From positions 1,302,001-1,366,000 of the forward strand of contig WOFQ01000003.1 of NCBI GenBank assembly GCA_012184525.1: DNA of 64,000 nucleotides, written 5' to 3'. The notes beneath the pieces are model-generated. The model did no database searches and was not told the DNA's origin. It saw nothing but the letters and a program-made list of their open reading frames with translations. The DNA comes from Xenoacremonium recifei. Lineage: Eukaryota > Ascomycota > Sordariomycetes > Hypocreales > Nectriaceae. Shown here one piece after another: positions 10,264 through 21,998 of the stretch. Numbering within the stretch: the first letter of the stretch is position 1; each line of letters starts with the position of its first letter. A program made the position numbers and the translations under genes.

Positions 10264-12444
10264 AGTTGTTGATGAGCGTGGCGGGCTCAGATATGGGAGA
10301 AGAAGAGGTAACTGGGTATGGATCCAATTGCAAGTTGAGGGTCTGTATGCGAAGATAACAAATCCAGTGTTAGTCAGGTGGTGCCTATATCTACCATCAA
10401 AATCTTGGGAATTGGAATTACGATGTGTTCGGAATACAAATGGACGAAAGGTCTACATTGTGATGCTCATGAGGCTTGGGGAAGGGGCATCTCAAGTTGG
10501 CCGTTTTCCGAGAATCTGCCGGGCTCTTCAGCATCACCACCACCTACCCAACTTTATTCTCTAACACCACAACACGTACAGCCGTACTTCAGCAATCACA
10601 GTCCATTACATTCTACGGAGTGCAGGTGTCACCATTTCACATCACCATATCATATGAGAGATACTTCAAAGACGCTGCGAATCATTCTTCATTGTCACCT
10701 ATTTAGGATGATCCAGGCGGGAGACAAAGCTCCTCGCCGCAACGAATGTCCCTTACCCCGGAACCTCTTCTGAGGCAATCCGAAGTTCTTTTCATCCACC
10801 TCCTTTCATGATTGAAACACAAGCCAATCAAACGATGACAGTCCATCCGAGCAGCCATCAGAAACGAGCAGAGGAAAAAGGAGAAAACCATATACCCATC
10901 AGCTGCCAACCCCCGTTTTGTCTTGTATGAAAGCAAAGGAGTCGTGGCCGATGGCCCTCACGGGCAGATGAAAGTGCAATATTCGCTTTTCTGCCGGGCG
11001 ACGATTCACGCGATCAGTCCTGTCGCTCGTGTATTCCCGTTGTCTTTGCCTTTCCTGTCCTGAGGTATCCCATCCGCGAGTCCCATAAGAAAAATCGTTC
11101 CAAATCATGAAAAGTAAACCGACAACCATTGCCGAAAAAGAAATCCACAAGGAAAAAAAAAAAGAAAGAAAACCGAAAAAATGAAACCTCCACCCAATTA
11201 TTCCAGGTCAGGAAAACCCACCGTCCTAGACACGCCTCTACTGGTGCCAGCAAAAGAAACAACATGAAGACGTCTAATATCGTCAAGTGCGTGGGAAAGA
11301 ATCGTGGAGACGAGGTACTGGTGCGAGGCTTGACCCAAGCCAGCCAGTGCATCGACCAGGTTCCAATGGAAGGAAAAGAACAGGAAGTAAATAAAAAAAA
11401 CAAATGAACAGACCGACCAACCAACCCGTGTCCCCATTTTATCCGCTGAAGGCAATGCATAGTTCCGTCATATAGTCCCATTCCCGTGTGCAGGAATTAC
11501 ACTCCCACTCCCATGAAACAAAAAAACAAATCATAGTGCGTAATATATACTGTCCCCAAAGACTTTTGTGACCCAAAGACGCAAGGTGCAACCTCTCAGC
11601 CCGACGATGACGTGTCTGGGGCTGACAAATAAGCATCTGTTGGTCGTGGGTTGTCGGACAACGGATATGAACTGATGTTATTTTCAATACAGCTCGTAAC
11701 ATTGTGTTCGCGATATCGTTGTCCGAAATGTAAAATAGAAAGAAACTCCAAATGAACGATCATATCAACCGGTAAGTCCGCGGTCGAAGGTTGGTGATGT
11801 TGGCACGCGGCGGCCACTATCAGGCCGAGCAAAGCTCTCAGCAGTGCGTGCCAGAAATGGCGTGTCAGCCGTGCTCGAAGATATCGGCAGCCAAGCGTCT
11901 CACGAGTCGTGGACTTTCCTGGTCAATGTTGCCGAGATGTTCGCTGCCACTGAAGGTTTGGTTGACACCTTGGATCGCCAAGGAAAGCCCACCAAACACC
12001 GAACAGAGATCGTAGTCCACACAAGTCTATCGGATCCGAACCGTGTAATGTTGAAAATAGAGCAAAAAAACGCCAGATGTCCCATTATAGAACGTATACC
12101 AGTAAGAGAACATATCGTCCGCATCATGCAGTCGCGTGTGCTAATGTAGCCGACGAGCAGCCAGGGCGCAGCGTCAATTTGTAAACTGCACTCCGGCTTC
12201 TGCTGAGAGACGACTTGGGAAAAGAACCCAAAATATTTCGCCAAAGGCGACCGTGTGTGAACAATTTTTCGTGCCGGGGTATCTGAATATGCGAAGTGTC
12301 GTTCTCAATGTGCATATGAGAAAAATAAATCATGGCCGTGAACTGTAAGGAAAAGAAAATCCCTAACTTTTGAAATAACCGAAAGTGCCCTATACTTTGG
12401 GCCAATTAATCCTCGCTGAGGAAGTAGAAAGGTTGATGCTCAAC
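10264..12444. other. Gene-poor interval between NIP30 gene and cyclin
   Basis: 2.2 kb upstream of the NIP30 gene and downstream of the cyclin. It contains purine runs (A-rich around 11130-11180 and 11390-11405), which read as pyrimidine tracts on the minus strand. The open frames are short and none resembles a known protein. It probably holds the cyclin 3' UTR and the NIP30 promoter; a non-coding transcript cannot be excluded. Confidence 0.5.
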
Positions 12445-13449
12445 TCAACCCATGACCGGCTGGCTGTAGCCCATGAAGTACGGCTGCGTCTTCATCGGAT
12501 CAACGCACCCAGCGCAGCTGCATTCGACCATACCGTGTTCCCAGATGTTCTGGTTGTAGTGGTAATGACCTGTATAGCTGTTGTGCCGCGAAGAGTAATA
12601 GTTGTTATGGGCCGAAGGATGCCGGTATGAGTTGGTGTATTGAGCCGCTGCTTGAGCAAACCATTCGTTGTAACGCGCATTGCTCGATGTGGCCGACCTA
12701 GCGTAGTCGGGAGTTCCGTAACCAGAGTCGGGTGGAGTGAGAGGATCGCTCCAAGGCTGATTAGCCCAGGACGACTCCCGCGAGCGGTAGGTCTGCTGCT
12801 GCTGCTGCTGGGCCTTCAGAGCCTGGTAGCGCTGCAAATCTGCCGCTTGCTGTTCCTGGAGGTAGCACGACTGCGGTGACTGGCGATGATGACCGTTGTA
12901 ACGGGCCATCTCGGTGTCGATAGCCGGAACCAGGGAAGCAAGCCTGTCGCGGTTGACCTGAGCAGCCTGACGCTTCTTGGCGTCCTGCCAGTCGCGCCAG
13001 TTCTCCAACCAAGCCTGGTAATCCTTGCTGTGGTCCAGGTTGACGTACAGACGCCAGTTCATCGATTCGACCCACTCAAACTCCATGGAGTTGAGTTCGG
13101 AGACAGCAATACCGCTGACTTCGGACCAGGATCGGTTCTGGAACGTGTTGTCGTCGAGAAACTTGCTTCCCAGGAGCAAGGAAACAGTAAGGTATCGCCA
13201 CACTTGACCCTCGGTCGCCTTATACGAACCCTGAGCCTTGAGTGTGTTGATGCGCTTCGCAAGGTAATTCATTCCAAGGAGAATAGTGGTGCTCGGCAGC
13301 CTCGTCGATGTGAGAATCTGGGACACAAACTTGCGGAAAGCCGGCGTCACAGAGTTTTCGGGGGTGACAACTCGCGTCGTCATCTCAGCAACATACTCAG
13401 ACATGGTGTCGACCTCGTAATCGAGGACGGCACAGACACCTCCGGGCAT
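12445..13449 (-). CDS. Cyclin-domain protein, Pcl/Clg1-like
   Basis: Intronless, 334 residues from the ATG at 13449, the first Met in a frame that stays open further upstream to 13737. The cyclin box covers about residues 10-145: TPAFRKFVSQILTSTRLPS, ILLGMNYLAKRIN, the KATEGQVWRYLTVSLLLGSKFLDD helix and SWSEVSGIAVSELNSMEFEWVESMNWRLYV. This pattern is typical of fungal PHO80/PCL-type cyclins, close to yeast Clg1, which partners the Pho85 kinase. The second half is disordered: a six-Gln run, Ser/Tyr/Asn/His-rich sequence, and a Cys-containing tail (VECSCAGCVDP) ending GYSQPVMG. The exact Pcl subgroup is inferred, not proven. An unusually long gene-free stretch lies upstream, so it may be under complex transcriptional control. 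Confidence 0.85.
   Translation of the reverse strand: MPGGVCAVLDYEVDTMSEYVAEMTTRVVTPENSVTPAFRKFVSQILTSTRLPSTTILLGMNYLAKRINTLKAQGSYKATEGQVWRYLTVSLLLGSKFLDDNTFQNRSWSEVSGIAVSELNSMEFEWVESMNWRLYVNLDHSKDYQAWLENWRDWQDAKKRQAAQVNRDRLASLVPAIDTEMARYNGHHRQSPQSCYLQEQQAADLQRYQALKAQQQQQQTYRSRESSWANQPWSDPLTPPDSGYGTPDYARSATSSNARYNEWFAQAAAQYTNSYRHPSAHNNYYSSRHNSYTGHYHYNQNIWEHGMVECSCAGCVDPMKTQPYFMGYSQPVMG
12793..12810. repeat. CTG trinucleotide run (poly-Gln in cyclin)
   Basis: Six CTG units, encoding six consecutive Gln on the minus strand in the disordered half of the cyclin. Confidence 0.9.
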
Positions 13450-16400
13450 GATGGGCAACGGTTTGGGGGGGTCCGACAAAGATCGTAATGACCTTGGTCG
13501 GGATGAGAAGAGCGTCGAGAGTCGCGTGGAAATGTTGTGATTTCTTGAATCACAACGAATTCTGCTGGTCTCGAGAAGGTATTGCTGAGAGCGGCGGTAG
13601 AGCGTGGAAGGGATTGATCGAGCCTTTACTGAGCAAATCGGGCCATTTAAGGTGGATTTGCGAGGTCGTGTCGTTTTCAAATGTTGACAAGACTGTCGAT
13701 GAAAGGGGGAGGTCGATGGTTCGTCGTGTAGTAGCAAGTACTCTCAATCAAGAGAGCGCTTCAGGAGGTATTTGAATAGACAGCGGCGAATGACCCTTGG
13801 TGAGGATCAAGTACAAAGCAAGAAAGGATCTAAAACGCCCTACGTATGTTAGCATTGAGTGTTCCGTGTTCAGACGTCGGTGTTCTCGCGCAGTTTCAAC
13901 CTCAAGCACCGGACATAGTATGAACATGAAGGAGCGAAAAAGGCCGCGAGACGATGGTGCGAGGGAAAATTCATCAGAGTTGAAAACGTCTGGTCTTGAC
14001 AATGAAAGGAAGGGCTTTATTCGGGGTGCAGCAAACGATCAATGAAATGGTGGGCTGTTGGTGCCAAATCGAACATGTGTTGTTGAAGACAACGGTCGCG
14101 GTTGCCCGATCAAACGGAGGTTGGAACGTCTTGAAAAACAAACGCCAGAACGCAGTCGAAATGAGGTGGGCTCACCTAAAGGGAATGTATGCAGTAGATG
14201 TTGGACAAGGAGCCCGAAGTCGTCTCGTCACAGGAAGTTCGAAGATATGTGGATGTGGTTGGAAACCGGCTTCCACAGATGAACCCTCGAGAGAACGGCC
14301 TGCAACAGCAACCGCGAAGAGGCGACAACGGGGAGAACGCTCTCGCGAAAAAGACCAGAATCCTGACGTCGACGAACCGCGGGGTGGTTCGTGACTTGCG
14401 TTGTCGAGGAATCGGCGGATTCGGATTTCGTCGTAGAGAGGGAAGGGAGCGAGGAGGAGAGGAGAGGAGGATGAGGAGGACGGAGAAGAGGGTTGAGGGA
14501 AGAGAAAGAGAAGATGGGATGAGAGAGTGGAGGGTTTGTGTGCCAATGATGAATGACGGGATGGGGATCGCTGGGCCTGGGGGAGCGAGCGAGCGGCGGT
14601 ACCCAAGGTAACCTTGCCGCCAGGGTCTGGGACGGGGTCTGGCGAAGTACCTTTTCCGATGTCTACGGGTCGGGTGGTTCAGTGGGACAGGCAGAGGCAG
14701 AGGCAGAGGCAGAGGCACAGAATGAGCGAGACAGACGGGGGCGAGGTGCGGCACCGACCGGCCCAGGGCAGGGCACGGCCAGGGCATGGTTCTGCGGCGC
14801 AGGCTACTCGAACGGTACTTGGGGTTTGGGTTGGCGGCCCTGGCAACGCCCGTACTCTCGCTTGTACCGCTGCTCCGTGGAGGGTGCAGGAATGGGTGGA
14901 TCACCGGAGAGCGCTGGAGCCACCTGCACCTTCCTCAGGTAAGGTATCCATGGATCCGTGAGAGGGGGGCGAGCGAGCGAGCGGGCTGGGAAGACTCCTG
15001 CAGGCCGTCCCAGTGCCTGTACAAGTACGGGGCGATGACAGTGCCCCAGCGCCGTGCAGAAAGTACTGGAGTCTCATGACGCCCAGTGTCCAGCGCAGGG
15101 AAACCTGGATCAGAGTCCCGTGTGCTCCTTCCCACTGATCCGCCAAGAGCGCCCCTTCCAGCCAGTAGTCACGACGAATGGCAGGAGTGGCCGAGATGGT
15201 GGTGGTGTATGCCGATGCCTGCACGGGAGTATATTTTCAAAATCTCAACTTTTCTTCCTCCTCTCCCCGGTTCATTGATGGTCTGCTTCTCAACGTCCGG
15301 CGACAACGACAACACCACCTCGAGCCCGCACTAGGCTCGCTTCTGTATGGCTCCTTTCTCGTGGCCAGGGCTTGCCTGATGACCCTTGGCCTCTTCTGGC
15401 GCCGAGGCGGCTGTGGACACTATTTCTGGGGGTGCTGACCATTCATAGTGCTCATCCGATCCTTCCAAGGGGAGAGGACTCGCCGGAGGTCTGGTGTTCC
15501 CACAGGCCCTCGACATCGGGAGTGGGCACTTCGGTTGGAGGGGAGGCGGACGCAGAGACCTGACCAGTCGCAGCGGCTGGTACTCCAGTACTTCCTGTAC
15601 TGAGCCCTTCCATTTCATCAGCGACACTCCAGGAGTCCATGCCCTGACACTCGCTGGAGGTAGGGGGTGGCTGGAGATTGGAGGCCAAGGGGCTGGAAGG
15701 GGCGTTTCCTCGCTCCGGACCGCCCAGGTGGACAGAATTGCTCGGACGGCCTTCTCTGTGTCGGGCTGGTCGGCGTTATTTTCCATTCAGTTGCCCTCCC
15801 GTGCAGCCCGAGGGCCCGCCACCGCGAGGCAAGCAGATTTGCTTTGTCGTATCCCGGATGTGGCAGATACGACTGCCAACCACTATCCTGACGAGGTTGC
15901 CTCCAGGCTGACAGAGGCAGTTACGCAGCAAGCCACGAAAGCGAAGCCGTCATCAAAATGACATCTTCTTTCTGCCTGTCTTCCAACCATTCTGCCTATC
16001 CTTCCGACGACGTGGCTGTCGTCATCCTGGCAGTCTGAAGCGGCCATTCACGCATCAATGACTGTGGATGATCGCGACTTTTTTTTTCTGTCAGCCACCG
16101 TCGCCAAAGACAGAAAAAATACTGGTCGGTCGCCTGATGTGACGCAACGGCGCTCATGGGGTGGCAAAGAGCATCACCGTTTTGCAAAGGTGTGCTTCCA
16201 GAAACCCCTTCACTCCAAATGGATTAGACTACTACCATATACATCCTCATGGAAGAATGGAAGCGGAGGGGTCCAGTCCAATGTCGACAGAGCATGTACC
16301 TCGCTATCGCCGGCCTGTGTCCACGCCGTTGATCAAACCTCTCACCGTTCTCAAGGGCGACCAGGGGGCCAACGAGCGATTGGGCGTCGGACGAGTCACG

Positions 16401-19400
16401 GCCACGGGAAGAAGCCCTGGTGGACTCGCGCAAGCTAACGCTGGAGCTCTTCGGGGCCATCGTCCAGCGCAAGCCTCAGTGGAACGACGTCGGAAAGGCA
16501 GAGTGAGGCCAGCGCCCTAGCAGAGGTCCAGAAGCCGAAATGCTCCATCCACCGCCAAAGAAGGTCCGTTTCGGCTGCGCGTCAGGATCGTGACGCTCAC
16601 TCTGCAGCTGGCGGTTGTTAGACTTAGCTTGAAGTGGATGAGGCTGGGGGGATGGATCTCTTGGGTGGTGTTCGCTTCGATGCTCGATGCATTGCTGCAA
16701 TAACAAATTCAAAATCCATACGACACACCAGACAACAAACCCAATCGCAACGACGGCTCCGGGAACAACAACATTCCTTCAATCTGATATCATGGATTTC
16801 GAAACATCCTTGCGAGGCAGCAAATTGCACAACATAACAGATCAGAGGACAGAGAGCCTGTCAAGCCGAGACAAGCTGCCGCTTCTCTCCTCTCATCCTA
16901 ATACCTAGCGCGGTCCTCATACAGACTCGCTCGCAACCTCGACGACGGAGAATGCGGAGGGAAATGCCTCAGGTCCACTGGACGTCGCCAAGTGAAGGCA
17001 TGTCACTGGTCAGCAAAGACAAGATGTGCAGCAAACCAGCCTCCATGCTCCATCCCCTTTTTCGCACACACGACAGCGCCCACTTGGGGCCCTTGAGGTC
17101 CTCACTGGCGCCTCGTCTGGTGCACCGACTTCGTTACGACGTCCCCGCTTCTCCCCCTCTCACAACCACGCCGATTTCACCGCTGTCTTGCTGTCTGTCG
17201 CTCAAAACGTCTGGTCTTCCAGCATCCTGAAGATGCGGACCCAAATCTCCCCGACAAGGCAGGGTCCTGCTGTCAGGGGACGTCGCTCTCCGGGGGTGGC
17301 AGGACGGTGGCAGAGCCAGACCAATAGTCTCGTTTCTCAGGAGATTTGATTCATCACCAACTTTGCCGGCTGAGACGAGCCCAATGTAAACAAGTCGGGG
17401 TCCCTGTGTTGGGATATTTGCCGGGTGGACGAATTACCAGCGTGTGTTGGACTTGAGCCCGTTGGCGTCCAGGAGCACTCCCTGGTCTCAGCTGTCTGAG
17501 TCGTCGCAGGCAGTTCAGGTGTGAATCAGGGTCACGTAAATCCTACTTGTTCCAAACGTGTCCAAGGCTGTGCCGTCGGGGATCACAGCAGCGATGAGGT
17601 CTTGCCTCCGGCTGACACACGCAACATTCATCTCCCAGGATGCTTCCAGGCTTCTGTTCCCACCGGAGGCCAGCTAGATCTGGAAGCCCACGAGGCGCGG
17701 CCTGTGGGCGAAGCGTCGTGGGGTGCCCAGTGCTCAGGCAGTTTGGCAGGCTACATGCCACTAAATAACTGCGTCAAGGCAGCTCTAAATTGGGAGCCAG
17801 GGGCGCAGGACAACGGATTTATGGGATCTGGTGCAGATCTTCGTGGCCTAGGCCAACGGCTGACCAACGACCCAGCCTGGGCTGAAGATGTTCTTTCCAG
17901 AACACGAAGCCCGTACGCGATGCAGTGTAGAGAGCAAGAAACGGACAGAGCCTCCAGGTCTGCTGGCGTCAGTTCTTGCGGAAGCACCCTGCAGGATGTA
18001 TGGAGAGGAAACGGAAATTTACTTTGAGGCCCTCTTGTTTCATACCGCGTCACTCCGTACGCCCTGGGAACAGAATGTGTGGGATACGGAGGACAAGTTA
18101 CAGAGTGTCTCGAATTATGAATTCTTCCGATACCGCGCAACGAACGGCGACATCTTTTCGGGACAACATCAACCAGACCCAGTCGTCGACCTTGCCCATG
18201 TCCGGAGAACCGGCCCCGATGTGTCTCCATCAAAGAGCCGTCGTTCAACGGTGCTGGTTAGCCAATTGCAGTGGGAGAATTGAAAACCTCAAGGCACCGG
18301 GGGGGTCCTGCTACAAGACGACGCCTCGGTTCATTCAACAAGGCCATCTGCAGGAGCCCTCAGAACAACGTCGTGCAACGATGCGTAAATTTGCAGACAC
18401 TTCCGTATCCAGGGAGCCGGTGGTCGATCGGGCAGGCGGTTGCAGGGTTAGGTCTCCTCGAAACGTCCTGGAATTTTGTGCCCTCGGCGAGCCCTGATTA
18501 CTCTGTAAATCGGCTTCTGCATACGGAGCACGCATTGAACTTTGGCCCATGATTTCAAGGTGAGGCGGGCTGGCGAGAACGAGATCGTCCGGGCTGAACG
18601 GGGCAAATGTTTTACCCTGGCTTGGTCGAACAGGCCCGATAATCATTGATGTGCTCCCATCCGGCACGGAGCAACATGAGGGCTGTCTCGTCTCTGCTCC
18701 GTTCTCCATGCAAAGGACATTCTAAGAATACACTTTTCAGGGTCTTCAGCCGTCAGAGCGTGATGGAGAGTCTGTGGTCCTCTTAGCGCACGGTAGTGTC
18801 AGAGCGAGGTGTTGAGGATTACAGTAGCGCGCGAACGCCCGCGCCAACAACCGAGTCGAGACCAGAATTCCAAGGCGCTGGCTTCTTCACTTTGATGTCC
18901 TGCTCCGCAGGGGAGAACGAGAGAATATCGGCCACATCTAACAACTTGGTACGTATTTCAGCCATGTGGGGGTTGCCGTCGCTCAGTCTCGCACGATTCC
19001 TCACCGCAAGACGCCTCACTTACTCGCGTGACAAAGCAAGACAGTCCTGCACTTTCAACAAGCCGCCCTGACAGTCAGATGGCCTTTGAAGTGAGAGGCT
19101 ACTGTGAGCCACCTTCGTCACAGAGCCACTCGACGTGATGATCAAGAGCCTGGAGGAGTCAGCCCCCTTGCCTAACAGCCAAAGGATATCCATTCATGCA
19201 GGTTGATGAGGGCTGCTTCGTTGACATGCAGGAGAGCCTACGGGAGTGGGGAATGCCGCCGGTACGGTACCCGAAGAACGGGCTGTCTGGTTGGGCCGGT
19301 GTTGTCCGTCCACGGCAGAGATGCCGCCGGTATCCCTCAGCAAGCGCCAGGCGGTGTGTCAACGAAGAGGGATGGTATCACGAGGTTCGCTACCGAGTAC

Positions 19401-21998
19401 AACAGCCTTGGATGTAGCTGGGATTAACCAGGCCTACGCAAGCCGGGGGAGGGCGGAACACGCGATGACGGCAGCTGGATGCTACCCTCGGCCACGATGA
19501 GTCTGACTCGTATCTTCATTATCAGGCAGACGGGGAAGCCTGGCCACTGCAAGTGCCCTCGATAGGCAATCCCAATGACTCCTCTCAGCGTGGCCAGCCA
19601 GCCGGATCCCGTGCATCATTGGATGTTGTGGGAGACCCGTCATCCACGAGCCCGGCTGACTGGTTACGCGCCCGCCACTGCTCAACTACCTCATGACGAG
19701 GACTGGGGTCTGGGGAATGGTCGCAAGTCTGTGATAGAGAGTGCATGGAAAAGCGTCTAGGCAGGCCTATCTCCGCACGGCCAGCAGGCATTGACGAGGA
19801 TTCGACATGCGATGCATGATAGTACACCCGTCCAGCGAGCATGCATGACCAGACGTTCAGATTCATCTCACAGGGCTACTGTACTTGGCACCGCGGCACC
19901 GAACAAAGCACAGCAGGAAAGACGCGCTCTGATCCCTTCATCCTCTGCCCAGCTTACAAAGGGAATTCCGCCAGCCGCCAACTCGGACTGTTCGGAGGAT
20001 GCTGATGTAAGGTAAGGTGGTGAAGTGAAGTCAGTCCACCAGTGGGCGAATCGGCAGCATCGTCAGTCGCTGCCACACCACGGGCCTCTTTTTTGGGCCT
20101 CGCTTTACCCTGGGGCCTGTTCAGAAGATGTATCTATGTACCTCGAGGCCGAGAGAGCATCTGGGCGGTTCCCCCGCTCACAATTCAGGGACTCGGGCGA
20201 TACCCAAGTACACGGGCGTACCAAGCTTGCAAGCCAAGCTCTTGCAGCCATCCCGACCTCGTCCGGACGTGGAGAGCTTGGGAGGAGCGGATTGGACCCG
20301 GCGAGAACGCACGGATGCAGGTCTTGTCACCTAACCGTGCAGAGAGTTACATCGCATGCCGAAGCCATGCAGGATGTACAAGACTCACAAGGCGTGTGAC
20401 GGGTATTGACTGCGGTTCCGCGAGAGAACTTGTTCTCGCCCAGCAGTCAGCTCTCGTGGATGTGACGTCGTCCACCAGCAGCCACAAGCCAAACGACTGG
20501 ACGTCCGGGGTTTACATGGGTTGGATTCCGCGTGCCCTCAACTAGCTACGACGGGAAACCCGCGGGACTATCAACGCTACCCTAGAGGCCGTGATCAACC
20601 ACACGGCGGATGCCTTTCTTTGGAGCCATTCGCCACGAGGTTGGAAGAGGTTGTGTGAACGACCTTTCGGCAAATATTCGCAATTATCTCTAGGTTCTGC
20701 ATCGATCTTCGGGGGCTGGAGGTGGACACTTGCCCCTCGTGTAGATGTACTACTGATGTGCGGCGAGCACTTACATGAAATGATGGACCAGACCACCAAC
20801 CTCAGAATACCCAGATGAGCAAGCCTACAGAGCGATATTCTCAACTACAAGCAAAGATCTTCAGGGTCCTGACGACAACCACCACTTCCGACCCGCAGCT
20901 TTGCACATCAACTATGGATGTACGTCTGAAGGGCCGCAGAATCGACGGAGCACTCCGTTCCAGTTAGAGTCGATCTTCACCAAGCCCAGCCCCGTCTTCC
21001 AAGTTTTCTTTTTTTTCCCTCGACTTCCCCTCTCTCTGCGGCCCGGCCTCCTGCATCGGACGCATCATCATCCTGGCTCTGGCAGACGCAGACATGGAGA
21101 CGATGTCCCGAACTTACACATCACATGGTGTACGTCCATGTAGCGTTCCAAACGGGCTGCCCTGCTAGTGCCCCTCTCGCCCCCCGCGCCGTGGACGGCA
21201 TGTGCGTGAATTTTCGAAGTCGAGTACGGAGTTTTGTATGGAGCAAATGATGGCACACTCTATTGGTGCAGTATGTACGTACTTGAGTACATGCATTCTC
21301 TCCATGTAACGGAATCCTCTCTTAGACCGCGGGAGGCACGACACCATCGAGACGCCGCGCCCGCGCCCCCCCCGAGCCGACGAATCTCGTCTTCCCCGAT
21401 ACCGCATCACGCTGATTAATGGCTCGTCTACCTTAGGAAAAGACACAGAGAGCATGCACTTGATGTCCTCATGACCCGGCGTTTGCCCCCAACCCCGGGA
21501 ATATGGCTAGCTAAGTCCTCCAAGTGCGGGACGCAGTACTCCGTCTCGTCGATGGCATCTCTCCTCGCAGCTCGGGGGCCTACACTCCGTCGCGAAGTAT
21601 CGGATCCGACGAGATGCCAGAACCGAGGTCCGTGGTGAGAGAAACGCCGTTGATGTTCCGTTACCCGTAGCCGGAGAACACTGTTCATGGTGGTTCGCAC
21701 AGACGAAGTGAAAGACAGATGCAAAGCAAAGCAAGTCATTTCATTACTCAGGGCGGGATGCAATGTCCCGGGTTTCCTGCTACTGTTGACTCCCAACGCC
21801 TCCTTGCCGAGTCGAATCGAAAACATGCCGAATATACCGTCTAACAAGCCGCCCTTTTGCCATACATCGTAGTCAAACCACCCAGCATTATATCAAGACC
21901 CCCAGATCATTGTCGTAGAATCGCCGTCATGGCTTGGCGCTCCAGGTCTTGCCCTCCGTCTCAACCCCCTTCGTCCACACTCCTCGTAGATGCCCCTA
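13450..21998. other. 8.5 kb interval with no supportable gene
   Basis: The interval lies upstream of the cyclin and downstream of RSC7, both minus. Base composition looks like the neighbouring genes, with no A/T collapse, so it is not an obvious RIP-mutated repeat or centromere block. The part nearest the cyclin (to about 14.9 kb) is pyrimidine-rich on the minus strand and is probably leader/promoter. Between 15 and 21 kb there are several open frames of 100-170 codons on both strands, overlapping each other, none with a recognisable domain. A pyrimidine-rich tract on the plus strand sits at about 21005-21050. I found no tRNA, terminal repeat or transposase. Confidence 0.6.
14690..14717. repeat. 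GGCAGA hexanucleotide tandem repeat
   Basis: Four complete GGCAGA copies plus a partial fifth, in the upstream region of the cyclin. On the minus strand it forms part of the pyrimidine-rich leader. Confidence 0.85.

Noticed and set aside
13450..13737. N-terminal extension of the cyclin
   Set aside because: The frame is open but has no ATG before 13449, and the added sequence is unlike cyclin N-termini.
14176..14904. 242-codon minus-strand Pro/Leu/Ser-rich ORF
   Set aside because: Lies in the pyrimidine-rich upstream region of the cyclin and includes a hexanucleotide repeat; no protein-like domain.
20042..20545. 167-codon plus-strand ORF in the gene-poor interval
   Set aside because: No ATG context, domain or intron support; a frame of this length is expected about once by chance in such an interval.
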